The notes: generated by a model not told the origin, from the sequence alone. Shown: positions 41,068 to 49,056, numbered from the stretch's first letter. The stretch is 49,200 nt of DNA from Alphaproteobacteria bacterium (GCA_025362975.1 JANYES010000012.1:1-49200); one strand, 5' to 3'. Program-made: numbers and translations.

Positions 41068-41829
41068 ATGCAAAATTTCCTTGAATTTTCAACGAATCAA
41101 GATGAACGACAGCTTTATTTCACCACCAGCCGTTCTGGGCAGCCCAGCGCAATGGTTGCTATTCCTCGCACCCTCATCGGGGATAAATTCCTAGACACTA
41201 AGCCATTGATGGCGGCAATACAGAAATTCACAGAAACCGCTCCTGTCACCATGAATACTCTTAATGCTCGCGGCTGGTCAGAACGCGCTCAAAAAGAATT
41301 ATTGCCTATCGCCACGGCTGCGTGTGATCTTCAAAAAATGGCTATGGGAAGGTTACAGGAACTGGCTATTCGATGGAAAGAATGGATTGCGCCGCCTAAA
41401 AACGTCAGCTTGGAATATCTTGCAGAATTGCGCGGCTATTTAAGGTCATTAAAGGCTGCCGATGTCATGCGGGAATCACTGAAAAATGGCATTGCCGCCA
41501 TTGCCGCGCTGGAATTGCCGTCAGGTATCGATGGCTTGCAAGATGCAGGAATTCGCGCTGAACTTGAACGATCCGCTGCCATATTCAGTTTAAAAAAATT
41601 ATACGCTTCACAGTCACAGCTTAAGCCAAGCTTAGATAATGTTCTGGCCTTTGGCCAAGATGATGCTGCTCTACAAAAATTAGCTGATTCAGCACTACAA
41701 AATTATAGGAAAGCACTTGAGGATGTTGATGCCGTAAAGGGCATACTCAATCGCACCGTCATTTTTTACAGTATCGCTGCCGATGTTGATTTGAAAACAG
41801 CTTTTGATAACATTGGGTTAAGAAAATAA
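41068..41829 (+). CDS. Hypothetical protein, 253 aa
   Basis: No family recognised. The protein is soluble, helical and Ala/Leu-rich, without signal peptide. The N-terminal 70 residues may form a small domain (DERQLYFTTSRSGQPSAMVAIP). The rest looks like helices with coiled-coil tendency (LLPIATAACDLQKMAMGRLQ; YLAELRGYLRSLKAADVM; ALQNYRKALEDVDAVKGI). First gene of the second operon of the element, joined to the next by a 1-bp overlap (TAATG). Confidence 0.6.
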   Translation: MQNFLEFSTNQDERQLYFTTSRSGQPSAMVAIPRTLIGDKFLDTKPLMAAIQKFTETAPVTMNTLNARGWSERAQKELLPIATAACDLQKMAMGRLQELAIRWKEWIAPPKNVSLEYLAELRGYLRSLKAADVMRESLKNGIAAIAALELPSGIDGLQDAGIRAELERSAAIFSLKKLYASQSQLKPSLDNVLAFGQDDAALQKLADSALQNYRKALEDVDAVKGILNRTVIFYSIAADVDLKTAFDNIGLRK

Positions 41830-42053
41830 TGCAGCATGTTTTTCCAGAACCAGTCATCTTACCCAAAGACCGGGTTATAGAAAATGGTAGGTTGCAGATT
41901 GCTTTAGGGAAAGCCTCCAAGGCGTTGCTGTACACATGGCGAACACGTAAAGGTTTTCCCGTATTTCATAAATCGGGTCGTAATACGTTTTATCTCTGCT
42001 CTGAAATCGTCGCATGGTTAGATAAGCAGGGGATTGATTATGTCCGAAAATAA
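41829..42053 (+). CDS. Small helix-turn-helix-like protein, 74 aa
   Basis: The start overlaps the previous stop. The sequence LQIALGKASKALLYTWRTRKGFP, then FYLCSEIVAWLDKQGID, resembles the DNA-binding winged helix of AlpA/excisionase or of small phage terminase-type proteins, where the Trp-Arg turn contacts DNA and the C-terminal Trp-Leu helix packs on it. It would be the second such regulator in the element. The family assignment is tentative. Confidence 0.55.
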   Translation: MQHVFPEPVILPKDRVIENGRLQIALGKASKALLYTWRTRKGFPVFHKSGRNTFYLCSEIVAWLDKQGIDYVRK

Positions 42054-42453
42054 CGGCGGCAATACGGGCGATTTTCGAGACGTGCAGGGACGTTTTTTAC
42101 CGGGCAATCCGGGGAAGCCAATTGGCGCGAAAAGTAAGACACCACGAGCAGTATTACAAAAAATCGAGGCGATGGAAGCTGGCGCGGTTCAGAAATTATG
42201 GGAAGGTGTTTGTTTAGGGGAGCAATGGGCAGTCGAGTTTGTTCTAAAGAAATTGCTGCCTGCTGATCGCACCATTGCGCTTGAAAATTTTGATACCTCA
42301 AATTTGAAGGATGCGATTATTGCCGGGGATGTTTCTCCTGCCGAAGCAAAAACGCTCGCTGCTGTGCTGAAAAACCTGAACGAGATTGAAAGTCTTGATG
42401 CAATTAAGACAAGGCTGGAAGAACTGGAACAGGCAGTAAGTAGCGATGAGTGA
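42040..42453 (+). CDS. DUF5681-like protein, 137 aa
   Basis: The start at ATG 42040 follows AGGGG by 7 nt; a TTG two codons earlier is less likely. The N-terminal half has DVQGRFLPGNPGKPIGAKSK, the pattern of the DUF5681 domain found in phages and integrated elements, often near terminase genes. The rest, EAGAVQKLWEGVCLGEQWAVEFVLKKLLPAD, fits the same family. It overlaps the 41829 gene by 14 bp and the next by 8 bp. Function unknown. Confidence 0.65.
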   Translation: MSENNGGNTGDFRDVQGRFLPGNPGKPIGAKSKTPRAVLQKIEAMEAGAVQKLWEGVCLGEQWAVEFVLKKLLPADRTIALENFDTSNLKDAIIAGDVSPAEAKTLAAVLKNLNEIESLDAIKTRLEELEQAVSSDE

Positions 42454-42760
42454 TCGATCCCGTACCTTAATCAAACGGCTGAAAAGAATTGATGGTGCTA
42501 TTTTTCCGCCGGGTAGTGTTGCAGCCAATATCAGAAATTTATCGCCGCATGATCGCGCAATCTTTGATGAACATAAGCGGAAGTGTTCTGCTTGGACTAA
42601 GGAGCGCCCAGGCGAGCAAGCATATACAGATTTATTGGCTGGTGAATTTCCGCCGGAATTGCCGCATTACCTTTATGTGAAAATTTATCCTACCTACAGC
42701 GAAGAATTAAGCGCGGAAGCAAACTATTTAAATTTTGTGGAGAGATTAAGATGCAATTAA
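42446..42760 (+). CDS. Hypothetical protein, 104 aa
   Basis: Unrecognised. A small soluble protein with a basic N terminus (SRTLIKRLKRID) and an acidic, Tyr/Pro-containing C-terminal half (FPPELPHYLYVKIYPTY). One Cys in the middle and one near the end. It overlaps both neighbours (8 and 10 bp), so it belongs to the five-gene operon. The motif HDRAIFDEHKRKCSAW suggests a helix, but nothing more can be said. Confidence 0.5.
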   Translation: MSDRSRTLIKRLKRIDGAIFPPGSVAANIRNLSPHDRAIFDEHKRKCSAWTKERPGEQAYTDLLAGEFPPELPHYLYVKIYPTYSEELSAEANYLNFVERLRCN

Positions 42761-43002
42761 AAGGTCGCGTTGATCCGTTGAAGGTAGCGGAATTGGATGA
42801 ACAGGAATTCCAGACTTTGTTTCGGGCGGTTGATTTGATACAATCTAATCAAGGACTATCGGATTGCCTGCAAGCTGTGGCATTCCGCCTTATGCGGAAG
42901 GTTGGTGCAAAAGTTATGTCGCCTAATTGTATGAAAATGGCAGCTGTACAGTTATCATCATGCCGCCGATTGATTTCTAGCCTGCGAACGCTTAGCATTT
43001 AA
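42751..43002 (+). CDS. Hypothetical protein, 83 aa
   Basis: Unrecognised. It is helical (EFQTLFRAVDLIQSNQGLSDCLQAV) with three cysteines spread over its length and a basic middle (RLMRKVGAKV). Last gene of the element's second operon, ending about 90 bp before the candidate right attachment site, with no clear terminator between. Confidence 0.5.
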   Translation: MQLKGRVDPLKVAELDEQEFQTLFRAVDLIQSNQGLSDCLQAVAFRLMRKVGAKVMSPNCMKMAAVQLSSCRRLISSLRTLSI

Positions 43003-43308
43003 CTAGCGCAAAATCTTTGGCTTCTCTTTTGGATTCTAGCTATACTGGGTACTACAGCAAGCCATTGAATTATATCTTCATTTTATGAAGAATGGTGACC
43101 CTACGGGACAGCCATTGGTATCGCAAGCAATTAATATAAAACAACTGTTCTGTATTCATTGTGCAAAAAATGCCCCCAGCGATGCCTCTTTATTTTCTGG
43201 ATGTGGTTGGATTGCTGCGGACAGGACACGCCTTCGGATACTACTTTTGTGTTCAAACTACGCACTAACGGCAACATTACTCGATAAACTCGTTAAAACG
43301 TACAAATC
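43003..43308. other. Intergenic region with the right border of the element
   Basis: 306 bp between convergent genes. It contains the candidate attR (43093-43106). The right part is AT-rich, with short open frames that show no family resemblance. I see no tRNA and no clear intrinsic terminator for either convergent operon. Confidence 0.4.
43093..43106. repeat. Candidate attR (tRNA 3'-end-like)
   Basis: TGGTGACCCTACGG differs from the 35858-35871 copy by loss of one C. In the minus direction it reads like a tRNA 3' end (CCGTAGGGTCACCA). It lies about 90 bp after the last element gene and before the change to the photolyase block, as expected of the distal attachment site. Confidence 0.35.
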
Positions 43309-44310
43309 TTATTCGGTATGACTGTAAATTGATTGGATTATGTTTTGAGCTAAATCTTTAGCATTCAACCATACTTCTTCGATACGCGAGGTGGATGCCC
43401 AGTCACTGGTCGCGGCGATGCCTTGACCGAGATCACAATAGAAGCCAGCATTCTCCGTCTCTTCCACAATCGCATATTTCCAGCGATGGATAGAAATATA
43501 GTCGGCATTCACCGTCGAAATTCCTGTGACGGCCTCAAATTGTTCCACAAGAAATTGCTGCGCTTGCTGCATGTCATCATCTATATGCCGTTCTGCCCAA
43601 TCATTGCTCGAATGGGCTACAATACTCGTTACGACATTATTTCTACTTGGCTTAGTAGAATTGATCGAAATCCATTTGAGGGGGTTATCTCGAACTTTAG
43701 CTGCTATCCAGCGCTTATCCCACGGTTTGTTAAACCCAATCATCAGTGCGTAACAACCTTGCAAACGCGCTGTATGAAGGGGCGAGCTAACTGTTAGAGC
43801 AGTTTGAAACAGCCGTAACGTTTGGGCGGGGGGTGCGGTTGAAATAACAAAGTCATACTCAGCGAGGGCATTGCCTTCTTTATCTTGCAACGCCCATGCC
43901 CCAGTGTGCTTCTGTACGAGCGGTGCAACTTCTACTGACACGCGCACATCAAGACCTTCTGATAGTTTTTTGCATAAGCTATTCATGTTTGGGCTGGCCA
44001 CCAGATGCTGCTCAAACCACAGGCGTTTGGTTTCTTTTTTTCCGATTTCAATGTTGATTACTTTACCGCTCCATTCAACGATAGTGCCCGCATCCATGAA
44101 TGGTTTAAGAAAATCCTGAAATTCTTTGGTTCGTGCGGTAAAATACTGTGTGCCATGGTCAAAATAAAACGGATCAGCGTAGCGCGTACTCATGCGGCCA
44201 CCCACGCCGCGCGCTTTTTCATACACCACCACATCCGCATAGTGTTTGAGGTTTTGCGCCAGCGTAAGGCCGCAGATACCCGCGCCGATAATAGCGATTC
44301 GTTTTTTCAT
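43309..44310 (-). CDS. FAD-dependent amine oxidase/renalase-like oxidoreductase, 333 aa
   Basis: The N-terminal FAD-binding Rossmann motif is IAIIGAGICGLTLAQNL, followed by VVYEKARGVGGRMSTR, the GG-doublet typical of the amine-oxidase/renalase-like group (COG3380). DHGTQYFTAR, then a C-terminal FAD-contact region (CDLGQGIAATSDWASTSRIEEVWLN), complete the family pattern. I start at 44310 because this ATG overlaps the upstream stop (ATGA); the longer frame adds only unlikely residues. It is the last gene of the photolyase operon. The substrate is unknown. Confidence 0.85.
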   Translation of the reverse strand: MKKRIAIIGAGICGLTLAQNLKHYADVVVYEKARGVGGRMSTRYADPFYFDHGTQYFTARTKEFQDFLKPFMDAGTIVEWSGKVINIEIGKKETKRLWFEQHLVASPNMNSLCKKLSEGLDVRVSVEVAPLVQKHTGAWALQDKEGNALAEYDFVISTAPPAQTLRLFQTALTVSSPLHTARLQGCYALMIGFNKPWDKRWIAAKVRDNPLKWISINSTKPSRNNVVTSIVAHSSNDWAERHIDDDMQQAQQFLVEQFEAVTGISTVNADYISIHRWKYAIVEETENAGFYCDLGQGIAATSDWASTSRIEEVWLNAKDLAQNIIQSIYSHTE

Positions 44311-44738
44311 GAAAGCCCCATGAATATGGCATTGCATAAAACAACAATGATGGTGGCATTACGGCGCAGAGTGTAAAACCACTGCTGCAATATTCCTGCA
44401 TCACGCAACTTCAAGTCGAGCGTGAGCAAATACAGAAAGCACAATGACTGCAATAACAGCGTTATGGGCTGATGTATTGTCAACAACGAAGCCCATGCAA
44501 GCAGTGCAACGGCGTTACTGGTGATCAGTAAATTATGTGGACATTTCTCCGCAAAAAAAAGATAGGCCGCCCAATGAATACCACATAAGAAGGAAATAAT
44601 AATCGCACTATAGGTGTTTGCGATCATGCCGCTATTCACGCCAAATGCAGGGAATTGCGTAAGTAAAACAGACGCTATCAGTGGTAGGGTGCCACTATAT
44701 GTTAAGATTTTTGCGAGTGTAATATGGTTTTTTTTCAT
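44307..44738 (-). CDS. DUF3429-family inner-membrane protein, 143 aa
   Basis: Four to five hydrophobic helices are evident (LTYSGTLPLIASVLL; YSAIIISFLCGIHWA; NAVALLAWASLL; ITLLLQSLCFLYLLTLDL; NATIIVVLCNAIFM), with FLCGIHWA as a typical DUF3429 signature. Such proteins are often found next to photolyase genes in marine and light-responsive bacteria, without known function. It begins 2 bp after the DUF2256 gene stop and overlaps the oxidoreductase start by 4 bp. Confidence 0.8.
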   Translation of the reverse strand: MKKNHITLAKILTYSGTLPLIASVLLTQFPAFGVNSGMIANTYSAIIISFLCGIHWAAYLFFAEKCPHNLLITSNAVALLAWASLLTIHQPITLLLQSLCFLYLLTLDLKLRDAGILQQWFYTLRRNATIIVVLCNAIFMGLS

Positions 44739-44740
44739 GA

Positions 44741-44875
44741 TTATTTCTTACATTTATCCGAGCAATATTTCACTTCATTCCACACTTTCTCCCATTTTTT
44801 CCGCCACTCAAACGGCCTATTGCAGCGCACGCAGATTTTGGTTGGGAGATCAGCTTTTTTAATACCTTTAGGCAT
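44741..44875 (-). CDS. DUF2256 zinc-ribbon-like small protein, 44 aa
   Basis: A very short gene. The peptide MPKGIKKADLPTKICVRC, then NRPFEWRKKWEKVWNEV and YCSDKCKK, matches the DUF2256 family: two CxxC/CxxxC pairs as a likely zinc site and the conserved RPFxWRKKW core. DUF2256 genes are commonly neighbours of photolyase/cryptochrome genes. It overlaps the previous gene by 8 bp and is followed by DUF3429 after 2 bp. Confidence 0.85.
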   Translation of the reverse strand: MPKGIKKADLPTKICVRCNRPFEWRKKWEKVWNEVKYCSDKCKK

Positions 44876-45296
44876 CAGATCCCCCACTATGCAGAAATAC
44901 TGTTTTTTCTGCCTTATTCCAGTATTGGAAAAAGCGACGAAATTCTGCGCCTTTTTTAATCACGGCAAAGGCTTCGTCTTCAATTAAATCGATAGGAACA
45001 ACAGCTTTTAGCGAGGTAACAATTTCCATAATAAGTGGATTATTCGTCGCAGGAATAAATAAGGCGGGTGGCGCAAGCTCACGGATCACATGGAGCGTAT
45101 TGCCATAAATAATATCGATGGGCAGCTCGCACAGAGTTTCATAAATAAAAATAAGCCGTTTGAGAGTATAGCCCGTGCTCTTAAAATAGGCGTCATCCCA
45201 TGCAAAGATGGCTCTGGTTCCAGCAGGAGCAGCCTTGAATACGGGGTGCGATATGCGCAGCGCTTCTTCATGCAGCCAGATGAGAGGGGCGTTCAT
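44868..45296 (-). CDS. Stand-alone photolyase N-terminal alpha/beta-like domain, 142 aa
   Basis: The pattern LIWLHEEALRISHPVF, then AIFAWDDAYFKSTGYTLKRLIFIYETL and IIYGNTLHVIREL, follows the Rossmann-type alpha/beta domain that begins DNA photolyases and cryptochromes (WxRxxLRxxxNP; VFVxDxxxL; SLxxLxxxL). It ends in EFRRFFQYWNKAEK, like the linker before the FAD domain. The FAD-binding domain is encoded separately by the gene directly upstream in the transcript (4-bp overlap), the reverse of the domain order in normal photolyases. The two probably form a heterodimer. Confidence 0.65.
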   Translation of the reverse strand: MNAPLIWLHEEALRISHPVFKAAPAGTRAIFAWDDAYFKSTGYTLKRLIFIYETLCELPIDIIYGNTLHVIRELAPPALFIPATNNPLIMEIVTSLKAVVPIDLIEDEAFAVIKKGAEFRRFFQYWNKAEKTVFLHSGGSDA

Positions 45297-46084
45297 TCGT
45301 GTCCACCAAGATTCGGAAAAAGCAGTGCGAGCAGTATTTCGTAGCTGGCGTGAAGTGGTTGATTCGTTAGCGGTGAAGTATCGACCAGTTTGCCAAAGTA
45401 TTTGTCCACATTTTCAAGATTGAAAATATAGGGCTTATGACTAAACGTGCTCGCCACCCACTGCCAGGAGAGATTGTTACTTGCCACGTCCCCATCCAGC
45501 AGATGCTTCAAAAACCAGCGTGCTCCCGCTTGCCATTTAACACGACGAAAATGCACCACGTAGCTCGCCAAATACATCCGTGCGTGATTGTGGATATAGC
45601 CTGTAGCTGTCAGCTCATGGATAAAAGCATCTATGCAGGCAACATCCGTTTTCCCTTCAGCTATGTCACCTGGAAGCGTATCCGAATAATTCTCTGCGCT
45701 AAAGCCAGTCTTGTAAGGTTCAATATCTTCCCATGCCCACTGCGGATGCGAGGATAAAATACGCTGCCAGAAATCCCGCCACGCCAGCTCCTGAATGAAC
45801 TTCGTAATCTGCAACGGCTCACTGCATTTGGTGAGTGCGTAGTTGCGCGCCTCGTTCAGGCTCATAACCCCATGATGAATATAGGGAGAAAGCTTAGTAA
45901 CGTTTCCATCGCCAAAATTACGCGTGCGTGCATAGTTAATCGGGTCAATAGACGCTAATTTTTTCTCTGCTTTTTGCCAGCCGCCCTGAATATAACTACG
46001 CTCACCTTCTGCCCATGGTGCCAGCTCTTTGACGTAAGCGATAAGACTTTCTCTGCTGTCAAAGTTTTTTTGTAACTGCTGCAT
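45293..46084 (-). CDS. Stand-alone photolyase/cryptochrome FAD-binding domain, 263 aa
   Basis: The sequence contains LSPYIHHGVMSLNEA, IQELAWRDFWQRIL, TGYIHNHARMYLASYVVHF and LLDGDVASNNLSWQWVA, which are the ordered FAD-binding and substrate-pocket motifs of class I photolyase/cryptochrome C-terminal domains; the WQW segment holds one Trp of the electron-transfer chain. Usual photolyases are about 450-500 aa with an N-terminal antenna domain; that domain is missing here and present in the following gene. It overlaps both neighbours (4 bp downstream, 1 bp upstream). Confidence 0.8.
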   Translation of the reverse strand: MQQLQKNFDSRESLIAYVKELAPWAEGERSYIQGGWQKAEKKLASIDPINYARTRNFGDGNVTKLSPYIHHGVMSLNEARNYALTKCSEPLQITKFIQELAWRDFWQRILSSHPQWAWEDIEPYKTGFSAENYSDTLPGDIAEGKTDVACIDAFIHELTATGYIHNHARMYLASYVVHFRRVKWQAGARWFLKHLLDGDVASNNLSWQWVASTFSHKPYIFNLENVDKYFGKLVDTSPLTNQPLHASYEILLALLFPNLGGHE

Positions 46085-46431
46085 TATATGACCTTACAGT
46101 GAGGCAACCGTTTGAAACGCCACGCGGCAAAAGTGCTGTATGCTTTGTTTGCAACGGGGCGGATTATGGGTAGTGCCATGAGGCTAGCAAGAAAATGCAA
46201 GCGCGGCATTTGCTGCCATATCAGGACAAACGCATCGACACCCACGTGTAGTTTTTCCTGCGAGTCAGTGGCATGTAGCAATCGTAAGCCATCGGCGTAA
46301 GCAACGCCGAGCCTCGCAAGGGCTGAGGCATCAACCGTAATATCCACCCAATCAAATACGCCATCAGGCGCGATACGCCTATAATGCTCAATCTCGCGCC
46401 GACATAGGCCACATTTACCATCATAAAACAC
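46084..46431 (-). CDS. DCC-family thiol-disulfide oxidoreductase-like protein (DUF393)
   Basis: The N terminus FYDGKCGLCRREI carries the CxxC motif of the DCC/DUF393 family. Then come DITVDASALARLGV and a C-terminal LHATD, GVDAFVLIWQQMPRL and FLASLMALP pattern typical for it. It starts at a GTG (46431); a GGAGG sequence sits farther upstream, before ATA and ATT codons in frame, so translation may begin three codons earlier. The family is found beside photolyase genes, with unproven redox function. 115 aa. Confidence 0.82.
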   Translation of the reverse strand: MFYDGKCGLCRREIEHYRRIAPDGVFDWVDITVDASALARLGVAYADGLRLLHATDSQEKLHVGVDAFVLIWQQMPRLHFLASLMALPIIRPVANKAYSTFAAWRFKRLPHCKVI

Positions 46432-46436
46432 AGTAA

Positions 46437-47975
46437 TTATAACGTACCTCCACTCATTTTTCTGAGTGTTGTAATTGCTTGAGCGCGAATGGATTTTTGT
46501 TTTTCAGGCGCGAATTTATCCCATGTCGAAAATACATAAGGCATGCGTTGATTGCCGCGAAACTTATCTTCGTGGCGCACCAGAAAATCCCAATAAAGTG
46601 CGTTGAATGGACAGGCTTTTTCGCCGGTCATTTCGTCGGGATCATAGTTGCATTTCTCGCAATAGTTGCTCATGCGATGAATATATTTTCCACTGGCCGC
46701 GTAAGGCTTGCTTGCCACTATGCCACCATCGCCAAATAGTGACATACCAAGCGTGTTAGGCATCTCGACCCATTCATACGCATCGGAATAGACCGCCAGA
46801 TACCATTCCTGCACGGCTTTGACATCAAGCCCTGCAAGCAGCGCGAAATTGCCTGTAATCATCAGCCGCTGAATATGGTGTGAATAGGCATGATCGCGCG
46901 TGTGGCGAACGGCTTCTGCTACACAGAACATATCGGTCGGCGCGCCCCAGTAAAAATCCGGCAACGGACGCGTGGTATTAAGCGAGTTTCGCTCACTATA
47001 TTCGGGCATAAAATGCCAGTAAATGCCGCGTATATATTCCCGCCAGCCAAGAATCTGGCGAATGAATCCCTCCACTGCATTCAGAGGTGCGCTGCCAGCA
47101 CGATACGCAGTTTCCGCTTTCTCACATATCTCTAGCGGCAACAGCAAGCCCGCGTTCAGATAGCTTGAGATAAACGAGTGGTAGAGATACGGTTCTCCCG
47201 TTACCATCGCATCCTGATAATCACCAAAGTTGGGCAGCAAATGCGTGATGAAATGCTCTAGTTCCATCAATGCCTCTTCCCGCGTGACAGCGTAGTGAAA
47301 TGGCTCTAGCATTCCGAAATGGTGACTGAAACGCTCTTTGACCAGCGCCAGCACTTCTTTGGTGATGGCTGATTTTTTATGACTGATGCGCGGTGGCGAT
47401 TTCATGCCTGCTTTGGGTGGCTTACGATTTTCTTTATCGTAATTCCACTCACCTCCGGTGGGCTTTCCGTCTGGCTCCATCAGGATAGCGTGTTTTTTAC
47501 GCATATCACGGTAAAAAAACTCCATGCGGAGTTGTTTCTTGCCTTTTGTCCATGCAGCAAACTCTGCATGCGATGCTAAAAAGCGTGTGTCAGGCAAAAT
47601 TTCAACTGGAATACCCAGTGCCGCCTGCCAGCCCTGCATCATCTGAAGTATGCGGTATTCACCTGGTTCTGTTACGATCAAGCGCGATAGCTTGAGTTCT
47701 TTTACCGCACGCTGCACCTCACCGGTGAAGCTACCTGTATTCGCTGGGTCATCTAATTTTACATATCGCACGCGCACGCCGGTTGCTTCCAGACCTGCTG
47801 TAAAATGGCGCATGGCTGAAAATAAAAATGCGATTTTTTTAGGGTGGTGATGAACATAGGTCGCTTCCTCCATCAACTCACAAAGCAGGACAGTATCCTG
47901 ATCTTTATCTAGTCCTTGCAACGAAGCAATAGATTCAGAAAGCTGATCGGCCAGAATCAGGCGAAGGGCAGCCAT
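46437..47975 (-). CDS. phrB: FeS-type (6-4) photolyase/cryptochrome, PhrB/COG3046 family
   Basis: It repairs UV photoproducts using light, FAD and a 4Fe-4S cluster. The N terminus LRLILADQLSES is the family start. The four cluster cysteines are visible: one in MFCVAEA (about residue 351), two in YCEKCN (about 439 and 442) and one in KACPFN (about 455), spaced as in Agrobacterium PhrB. PFHY, HMPEY and WVEMPNTLGMSLF are further family segments. Length 512 aa from ATG 47975, which overlaps the TAA of the upstream gene (TAATG). The longer frame to 47993 lies inside that gene. Confidence 0.92.
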   Translation of the reverse strand: MAALRLILADQLSESIASLQGLDKDQDTVLLCELMEEATYVHHHPKKIAFLFSAMRHFTAGLEATGVRVRYVKLDDPANTGSFTGEVQRAVKELKLSRLIVTEPGEYRILQMMQGWQAALGIPVEILPDTRFLASHAEFAAWTKGKKQLRMEFFYRDMRKKHAILMEPDGKPTGGEWNYDKENRKPPKAGMKSPPRISHKKSAITKEVLALVKERFSHHFGMLEPFHYAVTREEALMELEHFITHLLPNFGDYQDAMVTGEPYLYHSFISSYLNAGLLLPLEICEKAETAYRAGSAPLNAVEGFIRQILGWREYIRGIYWHFMPEYSERNSLNTTRPLPDFYWGAPTDMFCVAEAVRHTRDHAYSHHIQRLMITGNFALLAGLDVKAVQEWYLAVYSDAYEWVEMPNTLGMSLFGDGGIVASKPYAASGKYIHRMSNYCEKCNYDPDEMTGEKACPFNALYWDFLVRHEDKFRGNQRMPYVFSTWDKFAPEKQKSIRAQAITTLRKMSGGTL

Positions 47976-48208
47976 TATTCCAACTCCACACACATCAATT
48001 TTGCCCGCTTCTCATGCTTGGAACTTCGCCCCGATACACGCTTACGCCATAACTTAAAGCTGCTGGCTTTGAGATTTTTACGCATCATTTTAATCACTTC
48101 CGATTCAGCTACTCCACGCTCCTTTTTGATTTTATCAAACGAAACATCATCTGCCCATGCCATACGGATAATGTCATCGATGAAAACTTCTGTGTGTTCT
48201 TTTTTCAT
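47975..48208 (-). CDS. TIGR03643/DUF2805 family protein, 77 aa
   Basis: A small basic protein with IDDIIRMAWADDVSFDKIKKE, then GVAESEVIKMMRKNLKASSFKLWRKRVSGRSSKH, an exact style of the TIGR03643 (DUF2805) family, which resembles a helix-turn-helix protein. The family co-occurs with photolyase genes. It overlaps the SDR gene by 4 bp and the photolyase by 1 bp. Confidence 0.88.
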   Translation of the reverse strand: MKKEHTEVFIDDIIRMAWADDVSFDKIKKERGVAESEVIKMMRKNLKASSFKLWRKRVSGRSSKHEKRAKLMCVELE

Positions 48209-48903
48209 GCCTTCATCTTTGGCCTAACGCGAGAAAGCCCGCCATCCACTGCGAGAACTTGCCCAGTGATCCAATTATTGTCGGGATCAAGCAAGAACAC
48301 AATCGCACGCGCCACATCTTCGGGTTTGCCAAGCCTCCCCAGCGCGTGCATGTTTTCTGAGAATCTACGCGAGGTTTCGTTGCTCGTCAGTGCTGCAGTG
48401 AGTGGCGTTTCAATAAGACCCGGTGCTACTGCGTTCACGCGCAAATTTTGTCCGGCATAGGTAGCCGCCGCTGAGAGTGTAAGTCCTAGAATGCCAGCCT
48501 TTGCTGCCGCAATCGCCTCATGGTTTGCCAACCCTTCCATTGCGGCTGCCGAGGATACCAGCACGACCGCTCCGCCTTTGCTCATATGCTTGCCTGCGGC
48601 ACGAACTGTGGCGAAAGCTGTGGTGAGCGAAGCATCAATCACGCTATGATATTGCTCTTTGCTGGTGAGGTGTGCTGATTTAAGGAGCAATGAACCACTG
48701 CAATTCACCACGCCATCAATGTCACCTGCTTGCTTAAATACAGCGCCCACAGCATCAAAATCGGTAGCATCCAGCATTACATCCGGCGTAATTTTTTTAT
48801 CATCGCGTGCAGTGGTGAATACGCTATTTCCGGCTTCTTTAAGTAATCTAACAGTTGCCTGTCCGATGCCGCTGCTTGCTGCTATCACTAAAAAACGCGC
48901 CAT
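48205..48903 (-). CDS. Short-chain dehydrogenase/reductase-like protein without the catalytic Tyr
   Basis: SDR fold: the N-terminal dinucleotide-binding loop is AASSGIGQA, NCSG replaces the usual NNAG motif, and VLVSSAAA holds the catalytic Ser. The YxxxK motif is altered: the Lys is in AIAAAKAGI but the residue four positions before it is Ile, not Tyr. VNAVAPGLIETPL and TGQVLAVDGGLS end the fold. It may therefore bind NAD(P) without normal dehydrogenase activity. First gene of the nine-gene photolyase operon; its start is 153 bp from the divergent SOUL gene. Confidence 0.85.
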   Translation of the reverse strand: MARFLVIAASSGIGQATVRLLKEAGNSVFTTARDDKKITPDVMLDATDFDAVGAVFKQAGDIDGVVNCSGSLLLKSAHLTSKEQYHSVIDASLTTAFATVRAAGKHMSKGGAVVLVSSAAAMEGLANHEAIAAAKAGILGLTLSAAATYAGQNLRVNAVAPGLIETPLTAALTSNETSRRFSENMHALGRLGKPEDVARAIVFLLDPDNNWITGQVLAVDGGLSRVRPKMKA

Positions 48904-48995
48904 TTAATTGCTCTTTCTTTGCACTTATATATCGAAACATAGTTGTTGTATTAATTATAGAATTGCCAAAAATATGGAAATACTAACTTATAAAG

Positions 48996-49015
48996 TTTAC
49001 ATTTTACATTTACAT
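48996..49015 (+). promoter_or_regulatory. Triple TTTACAT direct repeat in the divergent promoter region
   Basis: TTTACAT occurs at 48996, 49003 and 49009 (7- and 6-bp steps, last two sharing a base), between the SDR-photolyase operon and the SOUL gene. Such an array in an otherwise plain AT-rich region could be a binding site for a regulator shared by both directions, for example a light-responsive MerR-type (LitR/CarH) protein as seen with similar clusters elsewhere. No such regulator gene is in the window. Confidence 0.35.
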
Positions 49016-49056
49016 TGCTCATTATCATAATTTACTAGTTTGAAAGTTACAAGATC

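Larger units (their letters stand above)
35858..43106. mobile_element. P4-like integrated element (integrase, AlpA-like, primase-helicase, iterons, c4-like RNA)
   Basis: An AT-richer block with a phage-satellite gene set lies between two near-identical tRNA-end-like sequences (35858-35871 and 43093-43106). The integrase is adjacent to the left end and replication genes sit in the middle, as in P4-type satellites. No capsid, tail or conjugation genes are present, so it would depend on a helper to move. The borders are inferred from the imperfect repeats and could be off; the left border may lie at about 35515 if the truncated integrase belongs to it. Confidence 0.6.

Noticed and set aside
43085-43321. 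Plus-strand 78-aa open frame at the right border of the element
   Set aside because: It begins inside the candidate attachment site, has no ribosome-binding site and shows no recognisable motif.
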